A DNA stretch of 64,000 bases, taken from NCBI GenBank assembly GCA_030512295.1, contig JAULSR010000001.1, positions 1,116,001-1,180,000 of the forward strand, read 5' to 3'. The notes below the pieces were generated by a model. The model was not told the origin of the DNA, did no database searches, and saw nothing but the letters and a program-made list of their open reading frames with translations. Below are positions 11,860 through 23,652 of this stretch, in pieces (within the stretch, counting starts at the first letter, position 1; the number at the start of each line of letters is the position of its first letter). The position numbers and the translations under genes are program-made. Source of the stretch: Bombardia bombarda. Its lineage: Eukaryota; Ascomycota; Sordariomycetes; Sordariales; Lasiosphaeriaceae.

Positions 11860-14312
11860 CTTCCTTCCTTATTTTCCTTTGGGCTCCAGAAAAAACGTGC
11901 AGCAAACGACAAGGCTTGGAATTAACGCTAGCAAAAGACGGAATCTATCCGAGATGTAATGTTGGCAGCCCAGAGGTTGGCTTCGATGTTGTTGACGTTG
12001 AGCGAGTGGACGAAGGTGGCAGCTCGAAATTGGTGTTGATCTTCACCTGCCAAGCGATGGATAGCTAGGTGGGATCGGTAACGAATGTCCCTGTTTTACT
12101 TTCCGGGCTTGTCGACTCTTCACGGCGGTTCAAAAAGGAGGGAGCGAGGGAGCGGGATGGACGAGAGAGAGAAAAAGAGAAGGAAGAAGTGATGGTAGAC
12201 TTAGATGGGGGAGTTAAAGCAAGTGGAGTGCGAGCCGAAACGAAGCACCACCTCTACCTTGCTTTGGAGGATTATTAGGACCAGATGAGAGGCTACAGCT
12301 GTAACCTGGCATTAGCGTGCACGTCTCAACGCGGCAGATTAGGTGCTCTGTTTTTTTATTTCCTTCCTATCTAAGGTAGCTATCCCAGCTGAGCCTTGCG
12401 TGCCTACCATACCTCCATACCACTGGACGGATCCGTTTCCTACGTATACCTGCCGTACAAATTTCAGCAAGAGGGAGGCTCAAGCAAGTCAATGAATCGA
12501 GAAGCCAAAACAAGGCAGACCACGACATAGCTTCCCTGGCCAAGAATGATGCAGCCAAGCCGCGAATCTGGAAAGCTAGCTTGGTTTTCGTCGACGACGG
12601 CGGGGCCCACCTTAAAGTTTAGAAAGCTAGGAACAAGCGGCTTGGATTGGCGCATTTGGCACCCGGGCCAGCTGCAATGTCACCCCACCGGCAGAACGAT
12701 GCAGGCTCCGAACATAACAGTACAGGGCGCCTCAGGGCCTGCCCGGCCTGCCAGCTTCAGGGGCGGCGGCGGATCTCTTATCCAATCGACGTGGCTGGAT
12801 AGCGGCAACGATTGGCCAGAAAGAAGCACTGACGGGCCATCCTGGTTCTGTCTATTAGCAAGTGTATCTTATCTGGTTGGTTCGTCCCATTGCCTTGATC
12901 TGTGCAAAAAAGTTGGTTGCCCCAATCCCATCCATCAGTCCTATCAAAACCCGTTTTCAGCAAACAAACAAAGAAAAGTGCATATCGATGTCTGCGCAAC
13001 GGGTGGCTGGGTTATGGAAAGTTGTTCGGGGAATGTGTGTGAGCTGTGCAGATCCTTCACTGACGGCAGCTCGAACCGAACCGTGTGCGACTTGCTCAGT
13101 CGGTAGCACAAGAGACTTTTTTTTATCAGGCCTCACTCATCACGCCACCCACCACTCGGTGATCGTTTCTTCACCTTGTCCTACTGTCCTATGGTCAAAC
13201 GCATGTACACGTCGGAAATTTTTCGGTTCTTGTACGCCATGCTTTTCGGAAAAGCGAAATGTTGTGTCACATTTCTGCGGCGCGCTTCAATATGGGCAAG
13301 GATTGCCGTTCGTCGTTTGAATCATTCCGGGGTTGTAGGGCACTTGTCTGCCATTCTACAGAAATAGCAGCGCATGATATACCAGATCCGGGGATTCGCT
13401 GGGATATTTTTATTGATTTGTATTCCAGGCTTGGGAGGTGTCATGGAAAGACCTGGATCAAAGGCATGGAATAAATTGAACAACTTTGTACTGGATAGAT
13501 GCGACAGGGATGCGAGCCGGAAATTGGATTCAAACGTCATCACCTTTCCGGGGCTTTTGCTCCATGCCTTTGGCTCACCTCACCCGTCAAAACGTCATGC
13601 ACGTGCGTTGTCCGTGCACCGTTCAACGTTGCGCGGTACAGCCCGGGCGACGCCAGTGAACATTCTCAGCTGTCAGCTCAGCTCACCTGAATATCAAACC
13701 CGTCGACCGGTCTCGAACTCTATACTTTAGCCGATGCACACATATTACTGAGATGCGAATCTTTCGAAGCTGTGAGATGCTAGATGACCTAAGAAATACT
13801 CTAAAATGGACTTCAAATTACGGAATACACTCGCCGAATTATTTGTTAATGATTATATTATTCTCTATCATTTTCTTCGTCCGCTCAGAGGGGGTGGGGG
13901 GTATTGACGATCTACGCAAGACGCACACAAGACGACGCTGCACGCACACACAACGTTGGAGGCAAGCCTCATCCAACGACCAGAACCAGTAAAAGATCCC
14001 GTCCCAGCCAAACCGAGTCCATACATAATCCATAATCCGCAATCCAGTTTTGCCTTTTTTTGTTTGTCATAAAAGAGCCGCCAACACCAGTCAGCGTCAT
14101 GATCGCGTTCCTCATAACCTTGTCCCCAACCTCTATTCCGGGAGTCCCTGCCCACGAGGTATAAAATAACAAAAACTAAAAAGGGAATCAAGAGCTGATA
14201 AAGCTGAAGAAAGAAATGATCCAAAGAGATCATGAGCCAAGAAGATTATGTGATCCCTTTGAGCAAATGTGTCGGCAATGAAAAGTATTCAGCCGAAGCT
14301 CATATCTAGTCA
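11860..14312. other. 2.5 kb intergenic region
   Basis: This holds the 5' flank of the GH72 gene and the 3' flank of the kinase-like gene. A purine-rich GA tract lies at about 12140-12190. No open frame shows a recognisable product. Confidence 0.5.
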
Positions 14313-16346
14313 TCACACTGCTTCGTCAGCTTTAGTCTGCTGGAGCGCCATTAGTTTCAGGGAGTTTCGTGAATTACCTGCATATACGGGTGTGTTCCAC
14401 GGCCTCACCTTATCCTTGATGCGAAGACTTTTGATGGCCTGGAATCCGCTTCCAAGGTCATTACTCGTCTTGCTTCTCTCCCTTTCTCTCTCTCTCTCAC
14501 TCTCCCGCTCTCTCTCCACCTCTCTGATGCTGTTTTCTACCCTGCGCATGCTGCTCGTGCTGCTGCTGCCCGTGCGCGTGTGCGTGTGCTCATGATGACC
14601 GCGGGAGCTGCTAGTTCGCTTCGTCATAATAGACATGGTGTCGTAACTGCTGCTCCTAGGCACAGACGACGAGCTCAGCTTCAGGCTTCCGATCCCGAAA
14701 TCCCATCCGCCGTACTGGTGGACACAATGCGGCTCCGAAATGCCCGAGGCGTCCCTTAGGATCTGGTACATCTTTGTCTGCACGTCATGGGCGGCAGGCC
14801 GTTCGGAAGGGTGAAGCGCCAGCATGCGCTCAACGACATGCAGCATCGGCGTGATGCCCCTGAAGACCTGGTCGTCCTTTTTTGAGGCTTCCTTGGCTAG
14901 CTGTGTCATCCAGCTCTCTACCTGGCCCAGGTTCTTGTGAAACGATGAGTCAAGAACGGCCCCGCCACGGCCCGGGCTCTTGTGTTTTGCTGCACGATGT
15001 TGAGCGAACGGCCGCCCATGCTTCTTGAGCAAGAAGCTCAACAGTTCGAGGATGACGCAGCCCAGGGAGAAGACGTCTGCGGCCTGGGGGTTGAGCTGTG
15101 GTGTGGGCGCATGCATCATGGACATTGCGCTGTTGCTGCTGTAGTCTGACCCACGGTTGATGGAAAAGTGAGCGCTATCCGCCGAGGAGCCGAGCGAGCT
15201 CAGGGTTCCTCTGCGGATACCTGGGCTCGGTGGACTTGAGCTTGGCCGAAACCATTGCTCAGGAGCCGCGTAGTCATATGATTCCTTGTCGAACGAGGTC
15301 TTGTCCGCCATGGACGCCATGACCTCGGGATTGAAGCGCGTAAAGTCGGCGAAAAAGACGTGGTTGTCGTTTGAGAACAGGACTGTAGATGGCTTTATGT
15401 TACCGTGGGAGAGTCCCCGGTTGTGAATGAAGCAAAGGGTATCAACGAGGCAGTGTATCCAGTTCATGACGAGCTGCCGTCGTACCTGCTTATCGAGGTT
15501 CTTTACGCAGCTTGGCACAGTGGTGAGGAATGATTTTAAAGTGAAATCGGTGGCTGACGTGAATAGAACATAGCCGTTTCCCTGGTAGGTGTACGATGCC
15601 CAGTACGAGATGAGATGTTGGTTGTAGACGTTCTTGATGCCGTTGATCTCATAAAGGAAGTCTTCAGGACTTAGGCAGCCACTTGAGTCGCCGGAACTGG
15701 GCCCAACGGGTATCCTTCGACGCAAGAAGACGGTGCCCGGCTGATTCGGTAGGGCGACCTTGTCGTCATGGTGACTTTGGGTCGCGGCAAGCGTCTGCTT
15801 CTTGTCGACAATATCCAGTGGTACCACCTCATTTTCCTGATAGACGTTGTGGCCGCCCTGTTGCAGCGGGCGGAGCAGATAATAAAACTGCCGGTAATAG
15901 AATCGCTTTTCTGACTTCTCATCCTTTGAGGGTGTTAGAGCGAGGCGTTCTACCTGGTCGAGAGCGATGGGTAGGTCTTCGTCGTCCCACGAATCGTCAA
16001 TGACGCCAAAGATCTGGTCTGGGACGCCCAGGTCAACAAGGATGAGAAAGATGCGCTTTGCTTTCTCATCGATCCACTCCCAATAAGTGCCGTCGGTCAA
16101 GCCATCGCCGAAACCGAGGGGACGGTCCAGGCGTTCGATTTCCTGGGGAAGCAGATGGCTGCAGACGAACTGCCGCGTGACAGTCCTATCGATGAGCTCG
16201 GGCTCCCACCACATTCTGATGATGACTTTGCGAAACGAGCACTGGCTGCTGCTGTATGTCTGCGAAGTGTTGGTGCATTCCTGCTTCGAGGTCGAGCAGG
16301 AGGAGTAGAGGGGTGGTGCTGGAGCAAGTTGTAGAGTACGATGCAC
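14313..16346 (-). CDS. Protein kinase-fold protein, probable pseudokinase (5' end uncertain)
   Basis: This is a fungal protein with a conserved N-terminal region (LDRPLGFGDGLTDGTYWEWI, FLILVDLGVPDQIFGVIDDS) followed by a kinase-like domain. The HRD catalytic loop reads HGN in SHGNIKPSTVLF (codons near 15410-15400), the DFG motif reads DFT in FADFTRF (near 15347), and the position of the ATP-binding lysine is occupied by arginines (FLRRRIPV). The APE motif (YAAPEQW) and the F-helix DVFSLGC motif are kept, so the fold is probably intact while catalysis is doubtful. The C-terminus has a long Glu-Arg repeat encoded by a TC-rich microsatellite near 14480-14520. No ATG opens the long frame; a splice acceptor (TTTTCAG) just before 16346 suggests an upstream first exon, not located. 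The first in-frame ATG is at 16214. Role unknown. Confidence 0.75.
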   Translation of the reverse strand: MHRTLQLAPAPPLYSSCSTSKQECTNTSQTYSSSQCSFRKVIIRMWWEPELIDRTVTRQFVCSHLLPQEIERLDRPLGFGDGLTDGTYWEWIDEKAKRIFLILVDLGVPDQIFGVIDDSWDDEDLPIALDQVERLALTPSKDEKSEKRFYYRQFYYLLRPLQQGGHNVYQENEVVPLDIVDKKQTLAATQSHHDDKVALPNQPGTVFLRRRIPVGPSSGDSSGCLSPEDFLYEINGIKNVYNQHLISYWASYTYQGNGYVLFTSATDFTLKSFLTTVPSCVKNLDKQVRRQLVMNWIHCLVDTLCFIHNRGLSHGNIKPSTVLFSNDNHVFFADFTRFNPEVMASMADKTSFDKESYDYAAPEQWFRPSSSPPSPGIRRGTLSSLGSSADSAHFSINRGSDYSSNSAMSMMHAPTPQLNPQAADVFSLGCVILELLSFLLKKHGRPFAQHRAAKHKSPGRGGAVLDSSFHKNLGQVESWMTQLAKEASKKDDQVFRGITPMLHVVERMLALHPSERPAAHDVQTKMYQILRDASGISEPHCVHQYGGWDFGIGSLKLSSSSVPRSSSYDTMSIMTKRTSSSRGHHEHTHTRTGSSSTSSMRRVENSIREVERERESERERERERSKTSNDLGSGFQAIKSLRIKDKVRPWNTPVYAGNSRNSLKLMALQQTKADEAV

Positions 16347-19300
16347 CTGAAAAGCGAAAACCACACGAGCCCATATATGAAGTGACGGGGATGTGCATCT
16401 GAGCCGCGGGTTTGGGGCTGGCTGGGGCTGGCTCTCCCACTAGTTTTCTGGCTGATTGATTCCCTGCTGGCGCAACGGTCCGGCTGAGAGGAGACAAATG
16501 GATGTCTACCACACCAAGGTAAGTGTGTAGGTAAATAGCTGGGTAGCACGACAAAGCCCTGCCTCATCACTTGCAGATGTGATTGACAGCAATCCAGTGG
16601 TTTTGTTGGGTCAGTAGGTGCTTACAATGCATGTACCTACTTTGTACTGTATGTACATACAGAAAGAGACTGATGAGAGAGACTGATGAGAGAGATTGAG
16701 AGAGAGAGGGGTGTGTGTGGCCTCGTGTTTCTGCTTGATCACTCACTGATATCAGAGACGTCGACAAGTGACCTCCAAGACCCTTGCGCAGAGACAGCAG
16801 CAAGCCTCATTGGCGGGTGTTTGGGGGCAGAGATAAGGAAGGCGACCTCTGTTTGGCTCGCCCTATCTGGGTGGCTCCAGATGCCTCTGGAGTGCGTTGA
16901 GCGCCACCTCACGCGGGATGATAGATAGGTTGTCATGATGCTCGACGCCTGCAAGGACTGGCTCGAGACTGGCTGGAGACTGCCAGGACTGCCAGGACTG
17001 CCTAGCTCCCTCAAGGCACCCTCGCGGCACCTTGGCAGCACCCTTACGGCACCTACCTCGCACACACCCCATCGTCGCTCGCCCACATCTGCCAGGAACT
17101 GTGTGTGCGGTAAGGCTTGGTCTCTAATTTTCCCCATTCCCTTTTTTTTCGTCTTGTTGTTTTCTTTTCTTTTTGCTGGTAAAGCTGCGGACGGCTCCAC
17201 TCGCCTGTCGATAATTCAATCCGATCATTCTACTTCATCCCTTGGTGGATTCATTGGATGGTAGGCCGCTTAGCCCTAGTGTACAGTACAGACCTCAGAG
17301 GATTTGGAAGATGAGAAGCACAAGTGTGGATATCTTGATTGTCTTGCCTCGACTGCCCAGGCGAGGTGCCACGCTGCCACGGGCCGTAGTGAATAACGGA
17401 AGGAGCTTGAAGGTTCGAGGGTAACGAACGTGGGGGAGGCCCCAGGGGAGACCCCACATGGTGCATCAGCTCAACGGGTGGTGTCGATCCACGTCGCCCC
17501 TGCTCTTTCAGAGTCGAACACCAGACACCAAAGTCCACCACCGTCTGCACATCCCCAGTATTCAACGCCTGACCGAAGCTTTTGGTCTAATCAGGCGGTG
17601 CGGCGCGTGCAGTTCGGTCTTGGCTTCGGGCAGAGAATCGAGACTTCAAACTACACTCAGCAACATCAGGAATAAGCAGGCATACGGGTTACCATGGACG
17701 CATCGAGCCGGATTAGATATAGCCCTACTCGGACCGATTAGCGTTGAATGCAAAGAGGCTCAGGCTCGAAATAGTAAAAACATGGGCACATTCAGCACAT
17801 TCAGGCTGTCCCCGCCTCGATATGTATGCATGATACCTAAGGTAATTTTATAGCTTATTCAGTCGGTCCCTTGTCCTACGTCCGCTTGTCCGCCTGGGAA
17901 GTCCTGATGCTGTTGTGTAAGTGTAAAGTCGGATAAGGCTGGGTGAGCTTTGGTGGGTCGAAAGTTTCCGGGGTCGACGGATGAGAGAGCGCTCGTACGA
18001 GATGATATGCATTAAAATTGTTAGTGCTAGAAACCCCACCCCCACTCAACCTTTGCTGGCGGGGTCAATGATTTCGGCGCTATCGATATTGCCCTGTGAA
18101 GATCAAAAGACCCCTCCATACTGTTCTTCGCTGCTGCTCATGTTTCACCAGCGCACACCGGACCACACCAGAATGGCATTGTGTTGTCACAAGTGCTTGC
18201 ATCTCTACGCTGGCCCATCGAGATGAACAGCTTCCGTCTGCATGAAAATGCATCCTTCTACCACCCTCCGAGACAAGCGGCTACCCGCGTTAATGATAAA
18301 ATATGAAAAGCTTCGGCAGCCTCGAGGCAACCCATGGATCCGCTCACCTACACACCCTCCATGAAGCTGCAGATAGGACGTACCGTGTGTGTGTGTGTAG
18401 GGCCGTCTTCCCTCCCGGCTGTTCCGATCCAGCTGCAAGCCAAATCGCGCACCTACCACAGTACTGCTCAGTACCCACGGCTCTGCACCAAGCAATCATC
18501 CTTCATTCGGTTTGGGCGACAGAGACACCTAGACTGAAAAATGCACCGAAATATTCTCACCTAGTGGCGCATACTGCATCCACTGACTGGCCTTGTCTCG
18601 CGGCCACCGCCGCCGTAAACGCGGATGCTGCTTCGTCCCTCCCCTCCACAGTCTCATCTAACCTACACAGTCGTTCTAGGTCTAGGTCCCCGTGGAACGC
18701 TCAAGTGCCCCGAACGACCGACCCAACTTGGCGACATGCATCAGTTTTCGGTCCAACGTGTACGGGTCACTCCGTACCCAGCCAACTGCCTAATCAAGAC
18801 TCAACCACACATCAAAGCGTCGTACGGACCTCCACCTGGTTTCATTTCTGGCCAGCCAGATGGACAGTGACGAAATCCCAAATGACCGGGCGAACCAAAC
18901 CACCGCAACTGTAACCATCGCCGCCGCCGCTCTCCCCGCACTCAAATGCTTGACTCTGCCAGACGGACGACCCAGGTGGTGCTGCCTCGAGCCCTCTATA
19001 AGCCACCTATACTCCGTATGGCTGAAGTAAATTTGTGTGTGCCAGCCAGCAGGGGCAACAATAGCCCGGCCTGCCATTGGTCTAAAGCCTCCCGACTGTC
19101 TACAACGGCCTTACTCTTACAAATTTCTCGATGAAATAATGTCGATACGAAAGGCGCTTCGATTTCTGTCTCCCAGCTTTAGGTCTAGCCTCCCCCGCTA
19201 GGCGCACGCTACTGACGTTGGAGGAACCCCTACTCAACTGCTAACCCCCGCCAAAACCGCCGTGGCGGGTCTGTGGCCCTTGTTTACCTGGCTCAAAGAG

Positions 19301-21854
19301 CCCTGTACAGAACCCGGGACATACTTGGCGCGGGATATAGCAGCACCTTTCTACATCCTATGAGGGAGATATCTGTTCTACGGATACCAGAATCGGCACT
19401 CGTCATCCATCGTCTCAAGTGAGGCCGCCCATCAAAGAGGTTGGACAACCAGCTCAAGCAGCAAGCCTATAATGTAGGCATGCTGGTCATACTGTCACAT
19501 TGTCTTTTGGAGATTAGGCGGGTCGAGAGCAAGAGGTGGTGGTGTTAAACAACCCAAGAAAAAACCCCCACCTAAGGCACGGTCCAGGGGCTGATCTTTT
19601 TACCACCCCATCATTCTCCATGTTTCCCCAGGACGCAAAGCGATAATAGAGAAGTCTTGTCCTGTTTAGGGATAGACAACCGGCGCGCCAAGCTTCTTAC
19701 ACCATGCATAGGCCGGGTACATATCTGCCAGGGTGAGTTGGAGAGGTGAAGGGGAAGAGGGGGGAGGGGGGAGGGGAGAAGGGGCAGAGGGGAATGACGC
19801 CGGCCGGCCTTTGCTCTCGCATCCACTTTCTCAACATGGTCTCAGGTCTCGAAAAGCTCATGAGAGCAAAGTTAAGGATTGCCTCCAAAACTGAAACATA
19901 AAGCAAATTTCCGCACAGGGTGGATGTGCCGCTGGTGTGTGTGTGTGTGTGTGTGTGTTCGGTATGTGGGTGGCATGCCGCCGACGGGCTGTTGCTGCGA
20001 GTTGGTGATTAGTATTGATATGAACAGAGGAGGACGAAACGCAGATATCCCCTACTAGGTAGGTAGTAAATGGATCATCGACGTGAGACGACGACATTCT
20101 ATCTACCTAATCTCTTGTTTGTTAGCATCGCTCACCAAAAGAAGTATTGTTGCAAGTGCTTCTTCACTTTAGCTACCTGAGTAGGTACTTGCCTACCTCA
20201 CCCTTATATTTCCTATCATACTGATATACTATGTAGCCTCTCATCTAACAACTAGGAGTCTCAAGACCTTCCCTTTTGCTAGTACTCCGTACAACCTATG
20301 ATATCACCAGCAATCAATCCAAGACTGACGATATCCATACACACACTCACACTTACACAAGACGCACAACAATACCCACACACACACACACACCCACACA
20401 CACAAGATGACAACTTCCTTCTACAAAGGAAAATAAGATAACCCAACCTACATCCATCCACCTGCCTCAGTTAGCGCAAACCGATGAGCAAAAAGATGCA
20501 CGTTCCCTCCCATTAGTAGGTGTATATACACAAAAGTTCTCGGATTAAGTATGTATGTACAAGCCCTATCGGATGCTATGCTACTACATGAGCGAACGGG
20601 GTACTATCTACACTTATACGTTATCCTTACCTTAGCGACCTACCTACTATGTATCTTACCGATCGTACATATATGTGAGGTGTGGTTACATGGCATGGCA
20701 TAAAGCTAGTTAAGGTAGTCAATAAATCTCCCTCTCCTTCCTCTCCTCCATCTTTCTTCACCCCACTTATTTTTTCCATATGCGCGCGCGTCAAATGTGT
20801 GATTGTATGTATGGGCATACATGACCCCCCTATCCCCATCCCCAGTCTTTTTCTCTCGTTTGTGCGGGCGAGTGTATTCTAGAAATCCATCAGCCGCGCC
20901 CGCACGGTTGATATCGGATGTGGGTTGACCCTGCAAGTAGGTGTGTGTGTGTAGGAGAAAGCAGAAGGCAGGCAGGCAGGCAGGCAGACAGACATCAATG
21001 ACGTGATCGCCCGCCATGTCCGGACATGGGAATGATTGTATGTCTGTCTTTTTGACTGACTGGCTGGCTGATCCAGGCTCTTGTCCATCGCTAACACATC
21101 GTTCACCCGTTGGATACCATGGCAATCGTATGTGGCTGTGCTGTCTTGGATATCTAGGCAGGTGGGCAACTACCTACTTGGGTAGCTATCCAACTTTTTT
21201 ATCTGGCTGGTTGTAAGAAAACACGGCATACTTGCTAACAACTCTGTCATCAGCATTTAGTTGAAACAATCATCGGTTGTCCGTAGCTGACACAACTCAC
21301 CCCCTCGTCTAAACCTGCACGGCTTGATGGACCAAGAAAACAGGCAAGAAAATTGGGCGACAAAGGCTTGAGTGAGTAAGTATGAATCAGATTGCATGTC
21401 GTTGATCACCGTGGGCTGCTGCTCGTGAGGCAAAAGAGGTAAGTACATCATCGACCAAAAGCTGTGCTGTGTTTACACCCATTGTTGTTAAGTGTAAACA
21501 GACTTTCTGATTGTGACTGCAAATAGGTAGGTAGGCAGGTAAGTATGTATTGAGTACTGCAAAACGCCATATACCCCGTTTCTATACAAACAGATACTGG
21601 ATGTACATCTCCGTACCACGCCCTTCACTCTCGTACATGCCAATTCACTCGCTCTTGTATGCCCGCCCAACCCCTGTATTGGATTGCTCACACAGTCTCA
21701 TCAACTATCATTACACGTATTTTGCAAATCAGATAGAATATGCCAAACATCAGGTGGGTAACCAGGCAGGTCCACAGGCAACCCAGACCAAACCCTTTTA
21801 ATCAAACAAACAAGCAAAAAAAGTCCCAGCTAGCGTTCCCCCCGTTTCTTTCTC
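16347..21854. other. 5.5 kb intergenic region rich in simple repeats
   Basis: No gene is supported apart from a possible missing 5' exon of the kinase-like gene near its left edge. Present are a perfect 16-nt palindrome at 16647-16662, a G/A-rich tract at 19746-19793, GT repeats near 19936-19958, CA repeats near 20376-20404, a GGCA repeat near 20967-20990 and many ACCTACCT/GGTAGGTA motifs. Confidence 0.5.
19741..19793 (+). repeat. G-rich purine tract
   Basis: At least six runs of four or more G, separated by A or AGA, lie within about 50 nt. The pattern permits G-quadruplex or triplex formation on the plus strand. It lies between genes. Confidence 0.6.
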
Positions 21855-23019
21855 TTAAAACGCCTGTATCAAAGGCTCTCCCTTCCCCTTCCCCACCCCC
21901 ACCTGCCTCTCCCCCGCCCTCCCAACAAACGTCTCCATCCCCCTATCCACCCCCGCCAGCCCCCTCACGACCGCCTGCACGCCCAGCGGCAGCACATTAT
22001 ACCAGTCCACCCACCGTGCATACAGCGGCATCCCGATCGCCGCGTTCTGCCCGTTGTCAATCGCCGCGATGACGGCCTTGGCGACGTCGACGGGCTCGAC
22101 GACGGGGGCAAAAAACGCGCTGGGCGTCTGCACGCCGTAGAAGAGCGGGGTGCTCAGCTGGCCGGGGGTGACGAGCACGGTGCGGATCTGGGGGTGGGTC
22201 TCGCGCAGCTCGGCGGCGAGCGACTTGTGCAGGGCGGTGACGCCGGCCTTGGCGGCGGCGTAGTCGGCCAGCTTGGCGGCGCCGACGTGGCCGATGGCGC
22301 TCGAGACGGTGACGATGGTGCCGCCGACGGGGCTGCGGGCGATGGCGGGCAGGAAGGTCTTGAGGGTGTAGAAGTGGCTGGTGAGGTTGGTGGCGAGGCT
22401 GCGCTCGATGGCGGCGATGGGCGTGTCGAGGAGGCGCTTGCCGGTGACGACGGCGGCGTTGTTGATGAGGACTGTGGGGGTGCCGAGCTGGGGGGGTATC
22501 AGTATAATAGGACCTGTAGGAGGTCAAGATGTTAGGTAGATAACTCACATCTCTCTCAATCTCGGCCGCGACACGGGCAATCTGGTCCTTGTCCGTCACG
22601 TCGCACTTGTAGTAGGTCACGCCGCGGGCCTCGCCGTTCTCCATCTCCTTGGTGTCGAGGACGGCGACGGCGGCGCCGCGCATGCCGTAGACCTCGGCGA
22701 TCAGCAGGCCCAGCCCGCTCGCGCCGCCCGTGATGACAATCACCTCCTCGCTCAGGTCCACCTCGCGCGGCAGCCCAAAGGCCAGCCGGTTGTTGACGGC
22801 GCCGACGATCCAGCACGACGAGACGAAGGCGGCCCAGAAGATGGACACCAGCATCGGCGTGGCGTCCCAGTACATGTTTTGCGCCCGGAAGCAGAGCGGC
22901 ACGATCCAGGCGATGAAGGGATGGAAGAAGCTCGTCTTGAGCACCTTGACGAACATGTCGATCGAGAGCGGCGCGAACCAGGAGTCGCGCTGCGGTGGGG
23001 TGGTGTAGTGGGTGGCCAT
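21855..23019 (-). CDS. Short-chain dehydrogenase/reductase with N-terminal membrane segment
   Basis: This is an NAD(P)-dependent oxidoreductase of the classical SDR family, resembling membrane-associated retinol/17-beta-hydroxysteroid dehydrogenase-type enzymes (SDR16C-like). Two exons are read: 23019-22549 and 22487-21855, giving 367 residues. Hydrophobic helices occupy about residues 30-80. The nucleotide-binding motif TGGASGLG is at about 97-104, NNAA at about 166-169, the catalytic Ser at about 219-220 and YAAAK at about 233-237. The acceptor at 22488-22489 restores ERD-LGTPTVLINN. The ATG at 23019 is the only one matching the family N-terminus; the frame upstream is low complexity and preceded by a poly-T tract. 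It is divergent from the MFS gene at 23653. The substrate cannot be told from sequence. Confidence 0.9.
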
Positions 23020-23652
23020 CTTTTCGGCTTTTTTTTTTTTTTTTCTAAAGTTGGATATTCGGATTGAGCATATGGGGTGGCAGGTAGACGATTGAAGCTG
23101 CGATTTCGATTCGAACGCTGTAGTAGTGGTGGTGGTGGTGCGCTGCACTCTGTCTGCGGCTATGATATCGTCCTTCTATAATGCAGTATGGGTACGTAAT
23201 TATTACAACAGAGAAAACGAAGAACAACGGAGACGTAGAAAATCAAAAGATGTAACTGTCATCAAGACCTTTTTGACACGCAACAGAAGAGACCCTTCAA
23301 AGTTTGAAAAAGGAGAGCTGGATGATGAGACGACGTCAAGGAGGTCGGAGCTCCCTAGAGTCCACGAGCAATAGCTGTTGCTTGTCTTGAAACGTACAGG
23401 TCCAAGCGCCGCACCCCTAGCTGTTTCAACTGGGAACCCTGCAGGCCAGCTGCGATTGGCCTGTGGCGGCTGTGGTGCGGCGAATGGCTTGGTGTTACCT
23501 AATCGCGGCATCCCAGCTATTACCGTATCTCCCCTCGCCGCTTCCCGAGCCTTCAACGCCGCCCCCGTTCAAAGTACCACCGACCTACTGACCTACTAGT
23601 GCATTACTGGGCCACCTACCAACCCATCTTAGAACATGCCGCCTGCAGAATT
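23020..23652. promoter_or_regulatory. Shared divergent promoter of SDR and MFS transporter
   Basis: A 633 bp spacer separates two divergent start codons. It contains an uninterrupted T-run close to the SDR start (about 23029-23044) and a GGT repeat near 23129-23145. No specific binding site is claimed. Confidence 0.45.

Noticed and set aside
14480..14520. TC-rich microsatellite considered as a noncoding repeat
   Set aside because: It lies inside the kinase-like coding frame and encodes a Glu-Arg run without breaking the frame.
18303..18914. 203-codon plus-strand open frame
   Set aside because: It has no recognisable domain, and overlapping frames of similar length exist on both strands.
20967..20990. 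GGCA tandem units considered as a CRISPR-like or structured array
   Set aside because: The units are 4-nt microsatellite copies without spacers, in a eukaryotic genome.
22057..22486. Continuation of the SDR frame beyond its intron
   Set aside because: Past the intron this frame becomes Arg/His-rich nonsense; the NNAA and YAAAK motifs appear only in the frame reached by splicing 22548-22488.
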